DNA of 64,000 bases from CAZICM01 sp964537685 (GTDB lineage Bacteria; Myxococcota_A; Polyangia; Polyangiales; Polyangiaceae). Under the pieces are notes generated by a model. The model had not been told where the DNA came from. It did not search any database and saw only the letters and a program-made list of their open reading frames with translations. Shown here in pieces: positions 1 through 9,275 of this stretch; within the stretch, counting starts at the first letter, position 1, and every line of letters begins with the position of its first letter. The position numbers and the translations under genes were made by a program. The stretch is from positions 62,001 through 126,000 of the forward strand of contig CAZICM010000022.1 in assembly GCA_964537685.1 (NCBI GenBank). The letters run 5' to 3'.

Positions 1-1
1 G

Positions 2-1270
2 CGCGACGACTCCAAAATCAACACGGCTCCCGAGAGCTACCGCGCCTTCGCCGCCATGACCCGCGAGCGCAGCACACCCGATACCAACTTCGGCGAACGC
101 ACCCGCCTGCGTTTTTCCCCGCGCTGGCTCACCACGGTTCCAGGCTTGGATCTGCGCGCGACCTTTCTGTGCGGCGATGTGATCGTCGTCGGTACAACGC
201 ACGAAATCGCAAGCATCGATAGGCTATCGGGCGAATTCGTCTGGAGTCACGCGGTGCCCAGGGCGATGAGCGTAATGACGCCGCTTGGATTGTGCAGGCT
301 CACACCCGAAGGCCAGCTCCATCTTCACGATCTGTCCACCGGTGAAATCCGCTGGACAACACGCCTCAAACCCCGCGTCGGCGCAGGCGCATCCGGCGCT
401 GTCATCAATGTTCCCGGGTTGCCCCGCACGCTTGTGATCAGCGAAGGATCGAAACACCTCGCCGCCGTCGATCTCTGCTCGGGTGAAGTCCGCTGGCGCT
501 TCGCCGCAAGGCGCGCGGGAACCTTCCGCATCAAACGCGCGGGCAAACTCCTGCTCGTGGCCTGCGGCGAACCCGCCCTCACCGCCCTCGATGTGCTCAG
601 CGGCGAAGTCGTGTGGCGCTATTGCGATCGCCTCCGCTTCACCTCCAGCGTCGCCGTCGACAACGATTCCCTCTTCGCCTACGCGGGCGATGGCGCGCTC
701 GTCGGCCGCAAAGGCGCCCGCCTCCATCATATCGATCCCTGGTCGGGCACCATCCGCTTCAGCGTCGACTTGCCCACCCACGCATCGCCCATCGGCGCCC
801 CGATGATCGCCCCCGAAACCGTTATCGTCAGCATGAGCGGCAGGCGCGGCACATCCCTCGTCGGCTTCGATCGCAAAACCGGCCAAGAACGCTTTGACTT
901 CACCGCCTCCACATCCAGCGCCTCCTGCCTCGTCGTCGACGATGTGGCCGTCGTCAACAGCGAAGCGGGCGAACTTGTGGGCGTCGATACACGTACCGGC
1001 AAGGCACGCTATCGGCATGTCTTCTCCAACGGTCCCGAAGGCGACCGCCCCCGGAGACTCGAACCCGTCCTTCGCTCAGGCGCGCTATTTGTGCCGCAAA
1101 ACGAAGTCCATGTCGTCAAACCCCGCGACGGCGCGCTCCTGGGCCGGATCTCCGCCGACATCATCCCCGACCTGCTCCGCGTCGACGAAAGGTGCGATGT
1201 CTACATGGCCGAAGAAAGCGGACACATCGGCGCATTTACAGCCGCACCCCGTCTTTCCGTCGTTCAATAG
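2..1270 (+). CDS. PQQ-like beta-propeller protein, C-terminal part (5' partial)
   Basis: The reading frame is open from base 2, so the gene starts upstream of the window and the ATG at 56 is probably internal. The visible 422 residues are a series of quinoprotein-type propeller blades. Short repeated signatures such as LSGEFVW, LSTGEIRW, LCSGEVRW and LSGEVVW recur roughly every 40 residues, each followed by Val/Leu-rich strands. Propellers of this type (as in BamB) usually act as binding scaffolds; nothing here shows whether a PQQ cofactor is bound. The gene ends 113 bases before a Ser/Thr kinase on the same strand, so a shared signalling role is possible but unproven. Any N-terminal domain or signal peptide is outside the window. 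Confidence 0.8.
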   Translation, partial: RDDSKINTAPESYRAFAAMTRERSTPDTNFGERTRLRFSPRWLTTVPGLDLRATFLCGDVIVVGTTHEIASIDRLSGEFVWSHAVPRAMSVMTPLGLCRLTPEGQLHLHDLSTGEIRWTTRLKPRVGAGASGAVINVPGLPRTLVISEGSKHLAAVDLCSGEVRWRFAARRAGTFRIKRAGKLLLVACGEPALTALDVLSGEVVWRYCDRLRFTSSVAVDNDSLFAYAGDGALVGRKGARLHHIDPWSGTIRFSVDLPTHASPIGAPMIAPETVIVSMSGRRGTSLVGFDRKTGQERFDFTASTSSASCLVVDDVAVVNSEAGELVGVDTRTGKARYRHVFSNGPEGDRPRRLEPVLRSGALFVPQNEVHVVKPRDGALLGRISADIIPDLLRVDERCDVYMAEESGHIGAFTAAPRLSVVQ

Positions 1271-1383
1271 TCATGGTAGTTTTTGAGTTCCGATCCGCAG
1301 CAAACGGACGAAACCCATAGGCGCTCCCCATGAATCGAGAGCGCCCCTTGACGCGGCACCCCGCGAAGGAGACGACGTAGACC

Positions 1384-2790
1384 GTGAAACAACCCGGGCG
1401 CGAAGTACTAATCGCCGGAAAATACCTCCTGGAACGCGAACTTGCGGCAGGCGGAATGGGTTCGGTTTGGGTCGGCCGCCATCTCGATCTCGACAAAGAA
1501 GTCGCCGTTAAATTCATGGATCCCTCGTGCGCCACGCCCGAGGGGCGCATTCGCTTTGAACGCGAAGCCAAAGCCGCGGCATGCCTTCAAAGCCCGCATG
1601 TCGTCGCTGTTTCCGATTACGGCCTCGATGACGATCTGCCCTACATCGTCATGGAACTCTTAAAGGGCGAAGACCTCGAGGAACGGCTCGATCGCCAGGG
1701 CCGCCTATCGCTCGAAGAAGCCTCGAACATTCTCACCCAGGCTTCAAAAGCCCTGCGCCGCGCTCAAGAACTGGGCATCGTTCACCGCGATCTCAAACCC
1801 CACAATTTGTTCCTGGCCAAAGGCGTATCCGACGGCGAAGAGAACGACGAAACGCTTAAAATCCTCGACTTCGGCATCGCCAAGGAAACCGGCCCCGCCA
1901 TCGTCGGAGGCGCCACCCAAACCGGTGAACTGATGGGCTCTCCCCACTACATGAGCCCCGAACATGTGCGCGGCGTACGAGATATCGATCACCGCAGCGA
2001 TCTCTGGTCGCTCGGCGTCATCATCTTCCGCGCCGTCACCGGAAGGCTCCCCTTCGACAGCGAAAACGTGGGCGATGTCATCGGGAAAATCCTTGCCGAC
2101 CCCATTCCCAAACCCACGCATATCGCCCCCGATCTTCCTCCCGCCATCGACGACTATTTCTCCAGGGCTCTCTCGCGCGATCGCAACCAGCGCTTTCAGT
2201 CCGCGAAAGAAATGGCCGATGTCTTCGCCGAGCTCGTGCGCTCGCCCGAAGCCGCGCGCATCTCGCTCGATCGCCTCTCGTCCAATCCAGGCAAACCGCC
2301 TCAAGCATCGGCCGTTCCAGCCACCACCGCAGCCAGCCTTCCCGCGCTGTCCGACACCACGGGCGAAGGCACCGTCACCAAGGCTACGGCCGTCGCCACG
2401 CCGATTTCTTCCGCCAAAAGCGGCTCATCCGCCGTACTCAAAGGCATCGCCGCAGGCTTGGCCATTGTCATCGCCGCGGGCGCAACCGTGCTCGTTCTGG
2501 CCTTCGATAAACCAGCGACCCCCGCGCCCACCGCCGAAAACCCGGCCAACACAGCATCTCCCACCGCGCCGGCCACAACCACAGCCGCAGGGGCTCCTCA
2601 GCCCACCACCGCTCCGACACCCACCGTTGCCGCGGCGGCCACCTCCACGGAGCCCACGCCCACCGCGCCAACCCCGCTGAACACGCTCAACAACAAGCCG
2701 GCCAACAAACCCGCCTCCACCACATCCGCAACCACCTCAAAAACCGCTGCCCCCAAGAGCAGCGGCCCAAAGAAAAATTGGGGATTTTAG
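1384..2790 (+). CDS. Serine/threonine protein kinase (PknB type) with one membrane helix
   Basis: This is a 468-residue Hanks-type kinase that starts at GTG, with a good AAGGAG-like site at about 1366-1374. Residues 12-285 hold the kinase domain: Gly-rich loop AAGGMGSVWVG, catalytic Lys43 in VAVKF, HRDLKPHN at 134-141 (Asp136), DFG at 162-164 and the activation segment ending in MSPE at 190-193. All catalytic residues are present, so it should be active. A Ser/Pro/Ala linker leads to one hydrophobic helix at about 353-375. A Pro/Ala/Thr-rich tail with no recognisable domain follows and would lie outside the cytoplasmic membrane. The next gene begins 12 bases later and encodes a membrane TPR protein, so the two probably form one signalling unit. 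The substrate is unknown. Confidence 0.95.
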   Translation: MKQPGREVLIAGKYLLERELAAGGMGSVWVGRHLDLDKEVAVKFMDPSCATPEGRIRFEREAKAAACLQSPHVVAVSDYGLDDDLPYIVMELLKGEDLEERLDRQGRLSLEEASNILTQASKALRRAQELGIVHRDLKPHNLFLAKGVSDGEENDETLKILDFGIAKETGPAIVGGATQTGELMGSPHYMSPEHVRGVRDIDHRSDLWSLGVIIFRAVTGRLPFDSENVGDVIGKILADPIPKPTHIAPDLPPAIDDYFSRALSRDRNQRFQSAKEMADVFAELVRSPEAARISLDRLSSNPGKPPQASAVPATTAASLPALSDTTGEGTVTKATAVATPISSAKSGSSAVLKGIAAGLAIVIAAGATVLVLAFDKPATPAPTAENPANTASPTAPATTTAAGAPQPTTAPTPTVAAAATSTEPTPTAPTPLNTLNNKPANKPASTTSATTSKTAAPKSSGPKKNWGF

Positions 2791-2802
2791 TAGGGGATTT
2801 TA

Positions 2803-3882
2803 ATGGTGCGAACACATTCCGGATTGCGAACGCTCACCGTCCTGGCCTTGAGCGGGGCTCTCGCCGCGGCGAACCCCGCGATCGCCCTCGCCCAGGCCGC
2901 CAAAACCGATAAACCCCCCGCGGACGCGCCTGCCTCCACAACGGCAAGCGCACCCGCCAAATCCGAAAAAGAACGCCGCGACGAAGCCCGCGCCCTGGCC
3001 GATCAAGCCAATGTTCACTTCGAAGCGGGCGAATATCAAAAAGCCATCGAACTCCTGCACCAGGCCGACAGCATCTTTCACGCGCCCACGCTGGTCATCA
3101 TGCAAGGCCACGCCCAGAAAAAACTGGGCAACCTCATCGAGGCCCGCGCTCTCTATATGCGCGTCGTCAAAGAAGGGCTCGATCCCAATGCGACCGAACC
3201 CTTTAAAGCCGCCTACGAAGAAGCCAAGGCCCTCGCCGATCAGCTCATTGGCAAGACCGGCTACCTCAAGATTCTCCTCTCCGGCGAGATACCTCCCGAA
3301 AAGGTACAAATCACCATCGACGACCTACCCATCCCTCCCTCGCGCATCGGCCAGCCCATCGAACAGAATCCTGGAAAGCGCAAACTCGTCGCCACCATCG
3401 ACGCCGAGGAAGGCGGACGCCAAGTCTTTCAAATCGTGACGATTAGTCCCGGAAAGACCAAGCAGATCAAACTCGCCTTCCGCAAAGGCGCCGTAAAAAT
3501 CGACGCCGAAAAGACCGACGACCCCAATGCCGATATCCCCGATCCTGAAAAAGAAGGCTCCATTGTTCCCGCCGCGGTATCCTTTGCAGTCGGCGGAGCG
3601 GGACTCATCGCAGGCGGCGTTACCGGCTTTTTATATCTAGGTAAACAAAGCGATATCGAAAAAACATGCGGTGGCGCTTCAGAATGCGAAGCGGCCAAAG
3701 CCGATATGGATAGCAGAAAAACCTTGGGTATTGTTTCTTTGGCGGGACTTATCACGGGCGGCGTCGGCCTTACCCTGGGCACCATCTTCGCCCTCACCCG
3801 CAAAACCGCCGACCCCCCTCCCCCTCCCTCCACCTCTCTCTTTATCGGCCCAAGTTCAATCGGCGTTCGCGGCGTATTTTAA
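2803..3882 (+). CDS. TPR and PEGA-like membrane protein
   Basis: The 359-residue product starts with a signal peptide ending near ALAQAA. A charged helical region with TPR character follows at about 50-145 (AGEYQKAIELLHQADSIF and a second helix pair). Next comes a beta-rich region at about 150-230 beginning GYLKILLSGE, which resembles a PEGA carbohydrate-binding-like domain. Two hydrophobic segments near 255-280 and 305-330 could anchor the C-terminus; a Pro run follows. The gene lies 12 bases behind the kinase and is very likely co-transcribed. Proteins of this build commonly accompany Ser/Thr kinases in myxobacteria; their exact role is not known. The ending overlaps closely with the convergent SDR gene (stop codons about 3 bases apart). 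Confidence 0.8.
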   Translation: MVRTHSGLRTLTVLALSGALAAANPAIALAQAAKTDKPPADAPASTTASAPAKSEKERRDEARALADQANVHFEAGEYQKAIELLHQADSIFHAPTLVIMQGHAQKKLGNLIEARALYMRVVKEGLDPNATEPFKAAYEEAKALADQLIGKTGYLKILLSGEIPPEKVQITIDDLPIPPSRIGQPIEQNPGKRKLVATIDAEEGGRQVFQIVTISPGKTKQIKLAFRKGAVKIDAEKTDDPNADIPDPEKEGSIVPAAVSFAVGGAGLIAGGVTGFLYLGKQSDIEKTCGGASECEAAKADMDSRKTLGIVSLAGLITGGVGLTLGTIFALTRKTADPPPPPSTSLFIGPSSIGVRGVF

Positions 3883-3885
3883 TCG

Positions 3886-4695
3886 CTACCAGCCGATCTG
3901 CGCCTTATCCCGATAAAAACGCCCATTCGGCAGCGCCTCCTCCGTTAGTGCCATCCATACAGGTGTCTCTGCACCCATATCCACCCCGCGCGACGCATGA
4001 GGACCTCCCATATCCGTCCGCACCCATCCCGGACATACACTCCCCACCCATATCTTCCGCCCCTGCGCCTCCCAATCCCTCGCCCATATCCTCGTCAGCA
4101 TATTCAGCCCCGCCTTCGATACCGCATAGGCACTCGCAGGCCAGCCCCCCTCCTTCAGCCTCCCCGCACCCACATCCTCAATAAATTCCTTCATCATGCT
4201 ACATAGCGAGCTCTCCTCCAGCACCGGGTCCAACAGCGCCTTTCGCCTCTCCGCGCCATATCCCGCATCCAGCGACCCCACACCACTGCTTACATTGACC
4301 ACCCTTGCCCCAGGCGACAACAGCGGCAGCAGCGCATGCGTCACAAAGCGCACCCCAAAGAAATTCGTCCCTAACGTGCGCTCTGCAATCTCCCGATCCA
4401 AAGCCGAACCCTTGAAGGCATAACCCGCATTGTTAATCAGCACATCCAAACGGCCCCACTGCTCCTTCACCCGGGCGGCAAGCTTGGCCGCATCTTCCTC
4501 CACACTCACATCGCAGGGCAAAGCATGCACATTCACCAAACCCTCGGGCCTCAGCTTCGAAAGCGCCTCTTGCCCCTTGGCCAAATCGCGCGCCGTCAGA
4601 ATCACCGCATCCAAAGGCCGCGCCTTCGCCAACTGCCTGCAAATTTCCAGACCAATCCCTCGATTGGCCCCGGTCACCAAAAAGATCGAGCTCAT
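3886..4695 (-). CDS. SDR family oxidoreductase, carbonyl reductase-like
   Basis: This 269-residue protein is a short-chain dehydrogenase/reductase, a cytoplasmic NAD(P)H-dependent enzyme acting on a carbonyl or hydroxyl group. The cofactor loop TGANRGIG is at 8-15, NNAG at 88-91, the catalytic Ser at 136-137 (VSSG) and the catalytic pair Tyr190/Lys194 in SAYAVSKAG. About 50 residues separate the Ser from the Tyr, longer than in classical SDRs and typical of the human CBR1/menthone reductase type. Arg11 in the glycine loop suggests NADPH preference. The natural substrate cannot be told. It stands alone, convergent with the gene at 2803-3882. Confidence 0.92.
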   Translation of the reverse strand: MSSIFLVTGANRGIGLEICRQLAKARPLDAVILTARDLAKGQEALSKLRPEGLVNVHALPCDVSVEEDAAKLAARVKEQWGRLDVLINNAGYAFKGSALDREIAERTLGTNFFGVRFVTHALLPLLSPGARVVNVSSGVGSLDAGYGAERRKALLDPVLEESSLCSMMKEFIEDVGAGRLKEGGWPASAYAVSKAGLNMLTRIWARDWEAQGRKIWVGSVCPGWVRTDMGGPHASRGVDMGAETPVWMALTEEALPNGRFYRDKAQIGW

Positions 4696-4721
4696 ACGAT
4701 TTTCCTTCCACTCCCCCTAGA

Positions 4722-6869
4722 CTACGCCACCTTGCGCCCCCTCCGGCGATTCACCCGAAGCCATCCGCCCACCATCGCCGCAATCGCCATCCATGCCCCA
4801 TTCATCTCGGACTTCGCGCCCACCGCCTCGCATCCGCAGCCTCCATCGGAATCGGTGCTTCCATTGCCCCCGCTCGAACTATTGCTTCCATTCCCACCCA
4901 TCCCGCTTCCACCTTGACCGGCACCGCCCATCCCGCTTCCGCCCGTTCCCGCGCCGCCCGTTCCCCCTTGCCCGCTTCCACCCGTACCGCTTCCACCGCC
5001 CGCGCCCCCGGCTCCACCGCATGCCGGATTGGGATCCAATGGACAAGGATCGACCATATCGCTTAACCCATCATCATCATCATCCGTATCACACGCATCG
5101 CCCTGCGAATCCCCATCCGAATTCATCTGATCCGGATTGGCCACCGTCGGACAATTATCCATTACATCAAACACCCCATCCATATCTTTATCGTTATCGC
5201 AGGCATCCCCGCTTCCATCGTTATCTCCATCCTCTTGCCCGGGATTCGCCGTCAGCGGACAGTTATCCATGGCATCCGCAACACCGTCGTTATCGTCGTC
5301 GGCATCGCATACATCCCCCTGCAAATCCCCGTCCGTATTCTTCTGATCCATATTCTGCATCAGCGGACAGTTATCCATCGCATCCGCTATCCCATCCGCG
5401 TCATCATCGCTATCGCACGCATCCCCTTGCCCGTCTCCATCGGTATCAGTCTGCCCCGAATTCGCATTCAGCGGACAGTTATCCATCGCGTCTGCAACGC
5501 CATCGTTGTCGTCATCCGGGTCGCACACATCCCCTATACCATCCAAATCCACATCCAACTGGCCAGGATTCGCATTCAGAGGACAGTTATCGGTCACATT
5601 TAAAATACCATCATTATCCGCATCGGTATCGCACACATCCCCCAGGCCATCCATATCTACATCGGCTTGCCCCGAATTGGAAATCAATGGGCAGTTATCC
5701 ATCGCATCGCCAATCGCATCATTATCATCATCCGGATCGCAGGCGTCGCCCTGCGCATCGCCGTCATTGTTTTCCTGCCCCGCATTCGATACAAAACCGC
5801 AGTTGTCCGTCACATCCGGCACGCCGTCATTATCGTCATCCACATCGCAGGCATCGCCCTGAGCGTCGCCGTCATTGTTTTCCTGCCCCTGGTTCGCCAC
5901 AAATACGCAGTTATCAACCCCATCCAGAATTAAATCGTTATCGTCATCGCCGTCGCACACATCCCCCAGGCCATCCATATCGTTATCGGCCTGCCCTGGA
6001 TTGGCCGTGATCGGACAATTATCCGCCGCATCCATCACATTATCGTTATCGTCATCGGTATCGCATACATCCCCGACGCCATCCATATCGTTATCGGCCT
6101 GCCCTGGATTGGCGATAGCGGGACAATTATCCGAAGCATCGAAGATACCATCTCCATCGGAATCGACCGCACCGCCGCCGCTCACCCAAGCAATCGAATT
6201 CGCCAGCAGCTTCCATGAATCGCCTGAATGAGCGTTATGCGAAGGAGGAGGATACACACCAACCCAAGCGATGCGGCCCACCTTATCGGTACGGTAAGCG
6301 GAAAGAATCTGACCATCGCTATACGTCATCAGCGAAACCGCGCCCGGCATCAGCACGCTATTTCCAGTCCTATAGGTGGACGCCGAAACCGTTTGAACAC
6401 CCTGAGCGATGGCGTGCATCGGATCGCTGATCAAGCCTAGATTTCCGGAGGTATAAACATTGCTATTCTGAACGCTGATGGTGCGGTAGTTGTTCGACGT
6501 CCAGGCCCCGAGCAGCTCGATGGACGTTTGCTGGGTGAACACGGTCTCGACAACACCGCCGCCTCCATCGACAAAGCCGGCGAGAGCATTGCCGACGGAA
6601 TCGCGGGAACCGCCGAAGCAGCCATCGCTGGCGACCATCACGGCATTTTGTCCGCCGAGGGAGACGGAAGTGATACTGGTGATCAACTGGCCGCTAAACT
6701 GATATCCCGCGCCCAAAATAGGCTGGAGCTGAGCGATAATATCCGAGTTGTAGGTATTATCGCAGGTGGCGATGACCACATTCTTTTGAGCGAATGCGGC
6801 TTGAGCGAGGGTGAGGGTAGCGAATGCGGCGAGGGTAGAAGCGGCGAGGCGGCTGGAGCGGCGAAGCAT
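4722..6869 (-). CDS. Thrombospondin type 3 repeat surface protein with MYXO-CTERM-like end (copy A)
   Basis: The 715-residue secreted protein has three parts. A signal peptide ending AAFAQ is followed by a Rossmann-like N-terminal domain of about 210 residues, whose alternating strand/helix pattern recalls ThuA/glutamine-amidotransferase-like folds; this is a weak inference. Residues about 235-640 carry eleven calcium-binding thrombospondin type 3 units built on DxDxDG and DNCP. After a Gly/Ser linker come the motif GGCGCE, a hydrophobic helix and the cluster RRRGRK, the layout of a MYXO-CTERM sorting signal that is processed for surface display in myxobacteria. The ribosome site GAAGGAG precedes the ATG. 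It is a tandem paralogue of the gene at 7009-9159, and the repeat halves are nearly identical in DNA. Confidence 0.9.
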   Translation of the reverse strand: MLRRSSRLAASTLAAFATLTLAQAAFAQKNVVIATCDNTYNSDIIAQLQPILGAGYQFSGQLITSITSVSLGGQNAVMVASDGCFGGSRDSVGNALAGFVDGGGGVVETVFTQQTSIELLGAWTSNNYRTISVQNSNVYTSGNLGLISDPMHAIAQGVQTVSASTYRTGNSVLMPGAVSLMTYSDGQILSAYRTDKVGRIAWVGVYPPPSHNAHSGDSWKLLANSIAWVSGGGAVDSDGDGIFDASDNCPAIANPGQADNDMDGVGDVCDTDDDNDNVMDAADNCPITANPGQADNDMDGLGDVCDGDDDNDLILDGVDNCVFVANQGQENNDGDAQGDACDVDDDNDGVPDVTDNCGFVSNAGQENNDGDAQGDACDPDDDNDAIGDAMDNCPLISNSGQADVDMDGLGDVCDTDADNDGILNVTDNCPLNANPGQLDVDLDGIGDVCDPDDDNDGVADAMDNCPLNANSGQTDTDGDGQGDACDSDDDADGIADAMDNCPLMQNMDQKNTDGDLQGDVCDADDDNDGVADAMDNCPLTANPGQEDGDNDGSGDACDNDKDMDGVFDVMDNCPTVANPDQMNSDGDSQGDACDTDDDDDGLSDMVDPCPLDPNPACGGAGGAGGGSGTGGSGQGGTGGAGTGGSGMGGAGQGGSGMGGNGSNSSSGGNGSTDSDGGCGCEAVGAKSEMNGAWMAIAAMVGGWLRVNRRRGRKVA
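4727..6231. repeat. 1.5 kb direct repeat, left copy
   Basis: This segment matches 7014-8511 with an offset of 2281 bases over most of its length and 2287 at the left end, where a 6-base length difference falls in the Gly/Ser linker. From about 5516 to 6230 I see no difference between the copies. Scattered substitutions occur at 5270-5510 and in the tail. It ends sharply near 6231, where the two N-terminal domains begin to diverge. Confidence 0.9.
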
Positions 6870-7008
6870 AGAAATCTCCTTCGATCGGTGGGCACTGGGC
6901 GCGAACGGAATGGAGCGACGCTACAGCAACGCGCTGCCGCTGAGAAGATTTTTTATTGTTTGAGATGAGTTTTTTCTAGGCGGAATTCCTCTACTCACCC
7001 AATAAACC

Positions 7009-9159
7009 TCAAGCCACCTTGCGCCCCCTCCGGCGATTCACCCGAAGCCATCCGCCCACCATCGCCGCAATCGCCATCCATGCGCCATTGGTCTCAGGTT
7101 TTGCGCCTACCGCCTCACATCCACAGCCTCCATCGGAATCGGTGCTGCCATTGCCCCCGCTCGAGTTTCCATTTCCGCCCATCCCGCTTCCACCTTGACC
7201 GGCACCGCCCATCCCGCTTCCGCCCGTACCCGCGCCGCCCGTTCCCCCTTGCCCGCTTCCACCCGTACCGCTTCCACCGCCCGCGCCCCCGGCTCCACCG
7301 CATGCCGGATTGGGATCCAATGGACAAGGATCGACCATATCGCTTAACCCATCATCATCATCATCCGTATCACACGCATCGCCCTGCGAATCCCCATCCG
7401 AATTCATCTGATCCGGATTGGCCACCGTCGGACAATTATCCATTACATCAAACACCCCATCCATATCTTTATCGTTATCGCAGGCATCCCCGCTTCCATC
7501 GTTATCTCCATCCTCTTGCCCGGGATTCGCCGTCAGCGGACAGTTATCCATTGCATCTACAACACCGTCGTTATCGTCATCGGCATCGCACACATCCCCC
7601 TGCAAATCCCCATCTGTATTCTTCTGATCCACATTCTGCGTCAGCGAACAGTTATCCATTGCATCCGCTATCCCATCCGCATCATCATCGGAATCGCATA
7701 CATCTCCCTGCCCATCCCCATCGGTATCGGTCTGCCCCGAATTCGCATTCAGAGGACAGTTATCCATCGCATCGCCGATACCGTCGTTATCGTCATCCGG
7801 GTCGCACACATCCCCTATACCATCCAAATCCACATCCAACTGGCCAGGATTCGCATTCAGAGGACAGTTATCGGTCACATTTAAAATACCATCATTATCC
7901 GCATCGGTATCGCACACATCCCCCAGGCCATCCATATCTACATCGGCTTGCCCCGAATTGGAAATCAATGGGCAGTTATCCATCGCATCGCCAATCGCAT
8001 CATTATCATCATCCGGATCGCAGGCGTCGCCCTGCGCATCGCCGTCATTGTTTTCCTGCCCCGCATTCGATACAAAACCGCAGTTGTCCGTCACATCCGG
8101 CACGCCGTCATTATCGTCATCCACATCGCAGGCATCGCCCTGAGCGTCGCCGTCATTGTTTTCCTGCCCCTGGTTCGCCACAAATACGCAGTTATCAACC
8201 CCATCCAGAATTAAATCGTTATCGTCATCGCCGTCGCACACATCCCCCAGGCCATCCATATCGTTATCGGCCTGCCCTGGATTGGCCGTGATCGGACAAT
8301 TATCCGCCGCATCCATCACATTATCGTTATCGTCATCGGTATCGCATACATCCCCGACGCCATCCATATCGTTATCGGCCTGCCCTGGATTGGCGATAGC
8401 GGGACAATTATCCGAAGCATCGAAGATACCATCTCCATCGGAATCGACCGCACCGCCGCCGCTCACCCAAGCAATCGAATTCGCCAGCAGCTTCCATGAA
8501 TCGCCTGAATGCGTGTTATAGAAAGGCGGAGGATAAAAGCCGACCCAAGCGATTTTCCCCACTTTATCGGTACGATAGGCCGAAAGAATTTGGCCATCGT
8601 TATAAGACATCAGCGTCGTGGCGCCCGCCACCAAATTGGTAATACCCGTTCGGAAGTCCGTCACCGTAATGGACTGAATCCCCTGAGCGATAGGATGAGC
8701 GGCATCGAAGATTGTGCCCAGCGTACCCGGCGTATAGATACTGGTGTTATTCACGGCGATGGTTCTGTAGTTATTGGTGGTCCAGGCGCCTTGAAGCTCA
8801 ATTGACGTTTGCTGAGTAAAGACGGTATCGACGACACCGCCGCCCTGGTCGACGAAGGCGGCCAATGCATTACCGACGCTGACCTGGAGGGGATCGGTCA
8901 AACAGTTATCGGAAGCGATCATGATAGCCTGTTGGCCATTGAGGGTAGCGGCGCTGATCAGATCGCTTTTCACATCGGTGAACTGATAGCTTGCGCCGAG
9001 GATAGGTTGGAGCTGGGCGATGATGGCGGCGCTATCGTTACCGTTGTTGTTGCAGGTAGAGATGATGACTTTTTTCTGAGCGAAGGCGGCTTGTGCGAGA
9101 GTGAGCGTAGCGAGGGCAGCGAGGGCGGAAGCGGTGATGTGGCAGGTTCGGCGAAGCAT
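7009..9159 (-). CDS. Thrombospondin type 3 repeat surface protein with MYXO-CTERM-like end (copy B)
   Basis: This 716-residue paralogue lies upstream of copy A on the same strand and has the same architecture: signal peptide, Rossmann-like domain, eleven calcium-binding thrombospondin type 3 units, Gly/Ser linker, GGCGCE motif, hydrophobic helix and Arg cluster. The N-terminal domain differs at many positions from copy A, whereas the repeat region and tail match almost perfectly, including third codon positions. The 5' flank with the GAAGGAG site is also shared, so the duplication included the leader. Calcium-dependent folding and outer-surface exposure are expected from the family; the ligand is unknown. 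Two genes with one conserved half and one variable half suggest related adhesins or matrix proteins with different binding heads. Confidence 0.9.
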   Translation of the reverse strand: MLRRTCHITASALAALATLTLAQAAFAQKKVIISTCNNNGNDSAAIIAQLQPILGASYQFTDVKSDLISAATLNGQQAIMIASDNCLTDPLQVSVGNALAAFVDQGGGVVDTVFTQQTSIELQGAWTTNNYRTIAVNNTSIYTPGTLGTIFDAAHPIAQGIQSITVTDFRTGITNLVAGATTLMSYNDGQILSAYRTDKVGKIAWVGFYPPPFYNTHSGDSWKLLANSIAWVSGGGAVDSDGDGIFDASDNCPAIANPGQADNDMDGVGDVCDTDDDNDNVMDAADNCPITANPGQADNDMDGLGDVCDGDDDNDLILDGVDNCVFVANQGQENNDGDAQGDACDVDDDNDGVPDVTDNCGFVSNAGQENNDGDAQGDACDPDDDNDAIGDAMDNCPLISNSGQADVDMDGLGDVCDTDADNDGILNVTDNCPLNANPGQLDVDLDGIGDVCDPDDDNDGIGDAMDNCPLNANSGQTDTDGDGQGDVCDSDDDADGIADAMDNCSLTQNVDQKNTDGDLQGDVCDADDDNDGVVDAMDNCPLTANPGQEDGDNDGSGDACDNDKDMDGVFDVMDNCPTVANPDQMNSDGDSQGDACDTDDDDDGLSDMVDPCPLDPNPACGGAGGAGGGSGTGGSGQGGTGGAGTGGSGMGGAGQGGSGMGGNGNSSGGNGSTDSDGGCGCEAVGAKPETNGAWMAIAAMVGGWLRVNRRRGRKVA
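7014..8511. repeat. 1.5 kb direct repeat, right copy
   Basis: This is the second copy of the repeat that begins at 4727. The sharp change from near-identity to divergence at about 8511 lies inside both coding frames, not at a gene boundary. That favours gene conversion or unequal exchange acting on the repeat half. Confidence 0.9.
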
Positions 9160-9231
9160 GGGGAATCTCCTTCGATCGGTGCGCGGTGGGCGCGGAATGG
9201 GGGGAGGCTACAGCAAGGCGCTTTTGCTGTG

Positions 9232-9275
9232 AAGGTTTTTGTTTTTTGTTTTTTGTTTTTTGATATTTGTTTTTG
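9232..9275. repeat. T-rich heptamer repeat tract
   Basis: On the plus strand this stretch is almost pure T and G, with a repeated TTTTTTG unit (about three perfect heptamers plus degenerate ends). It sits between the stop of the TPR gene and the 5' flank of copy B. On the minus strand it is an A-rich tract that could mark a promoter-proximal or bent-DNA region for the gene at 7009-9159. No clear hairpin was found. Confidence 0.6.

Noticed and set aside
4793..8291. Long plus-strand His/Arg/Pro-rich frames over the thrombospondin genes
   Set aside because: They are reverse shadows of the calcium-binding repeats; the composition is that of an antisense frame of Asp/Asn-rich repeats, with no ribosome sites.
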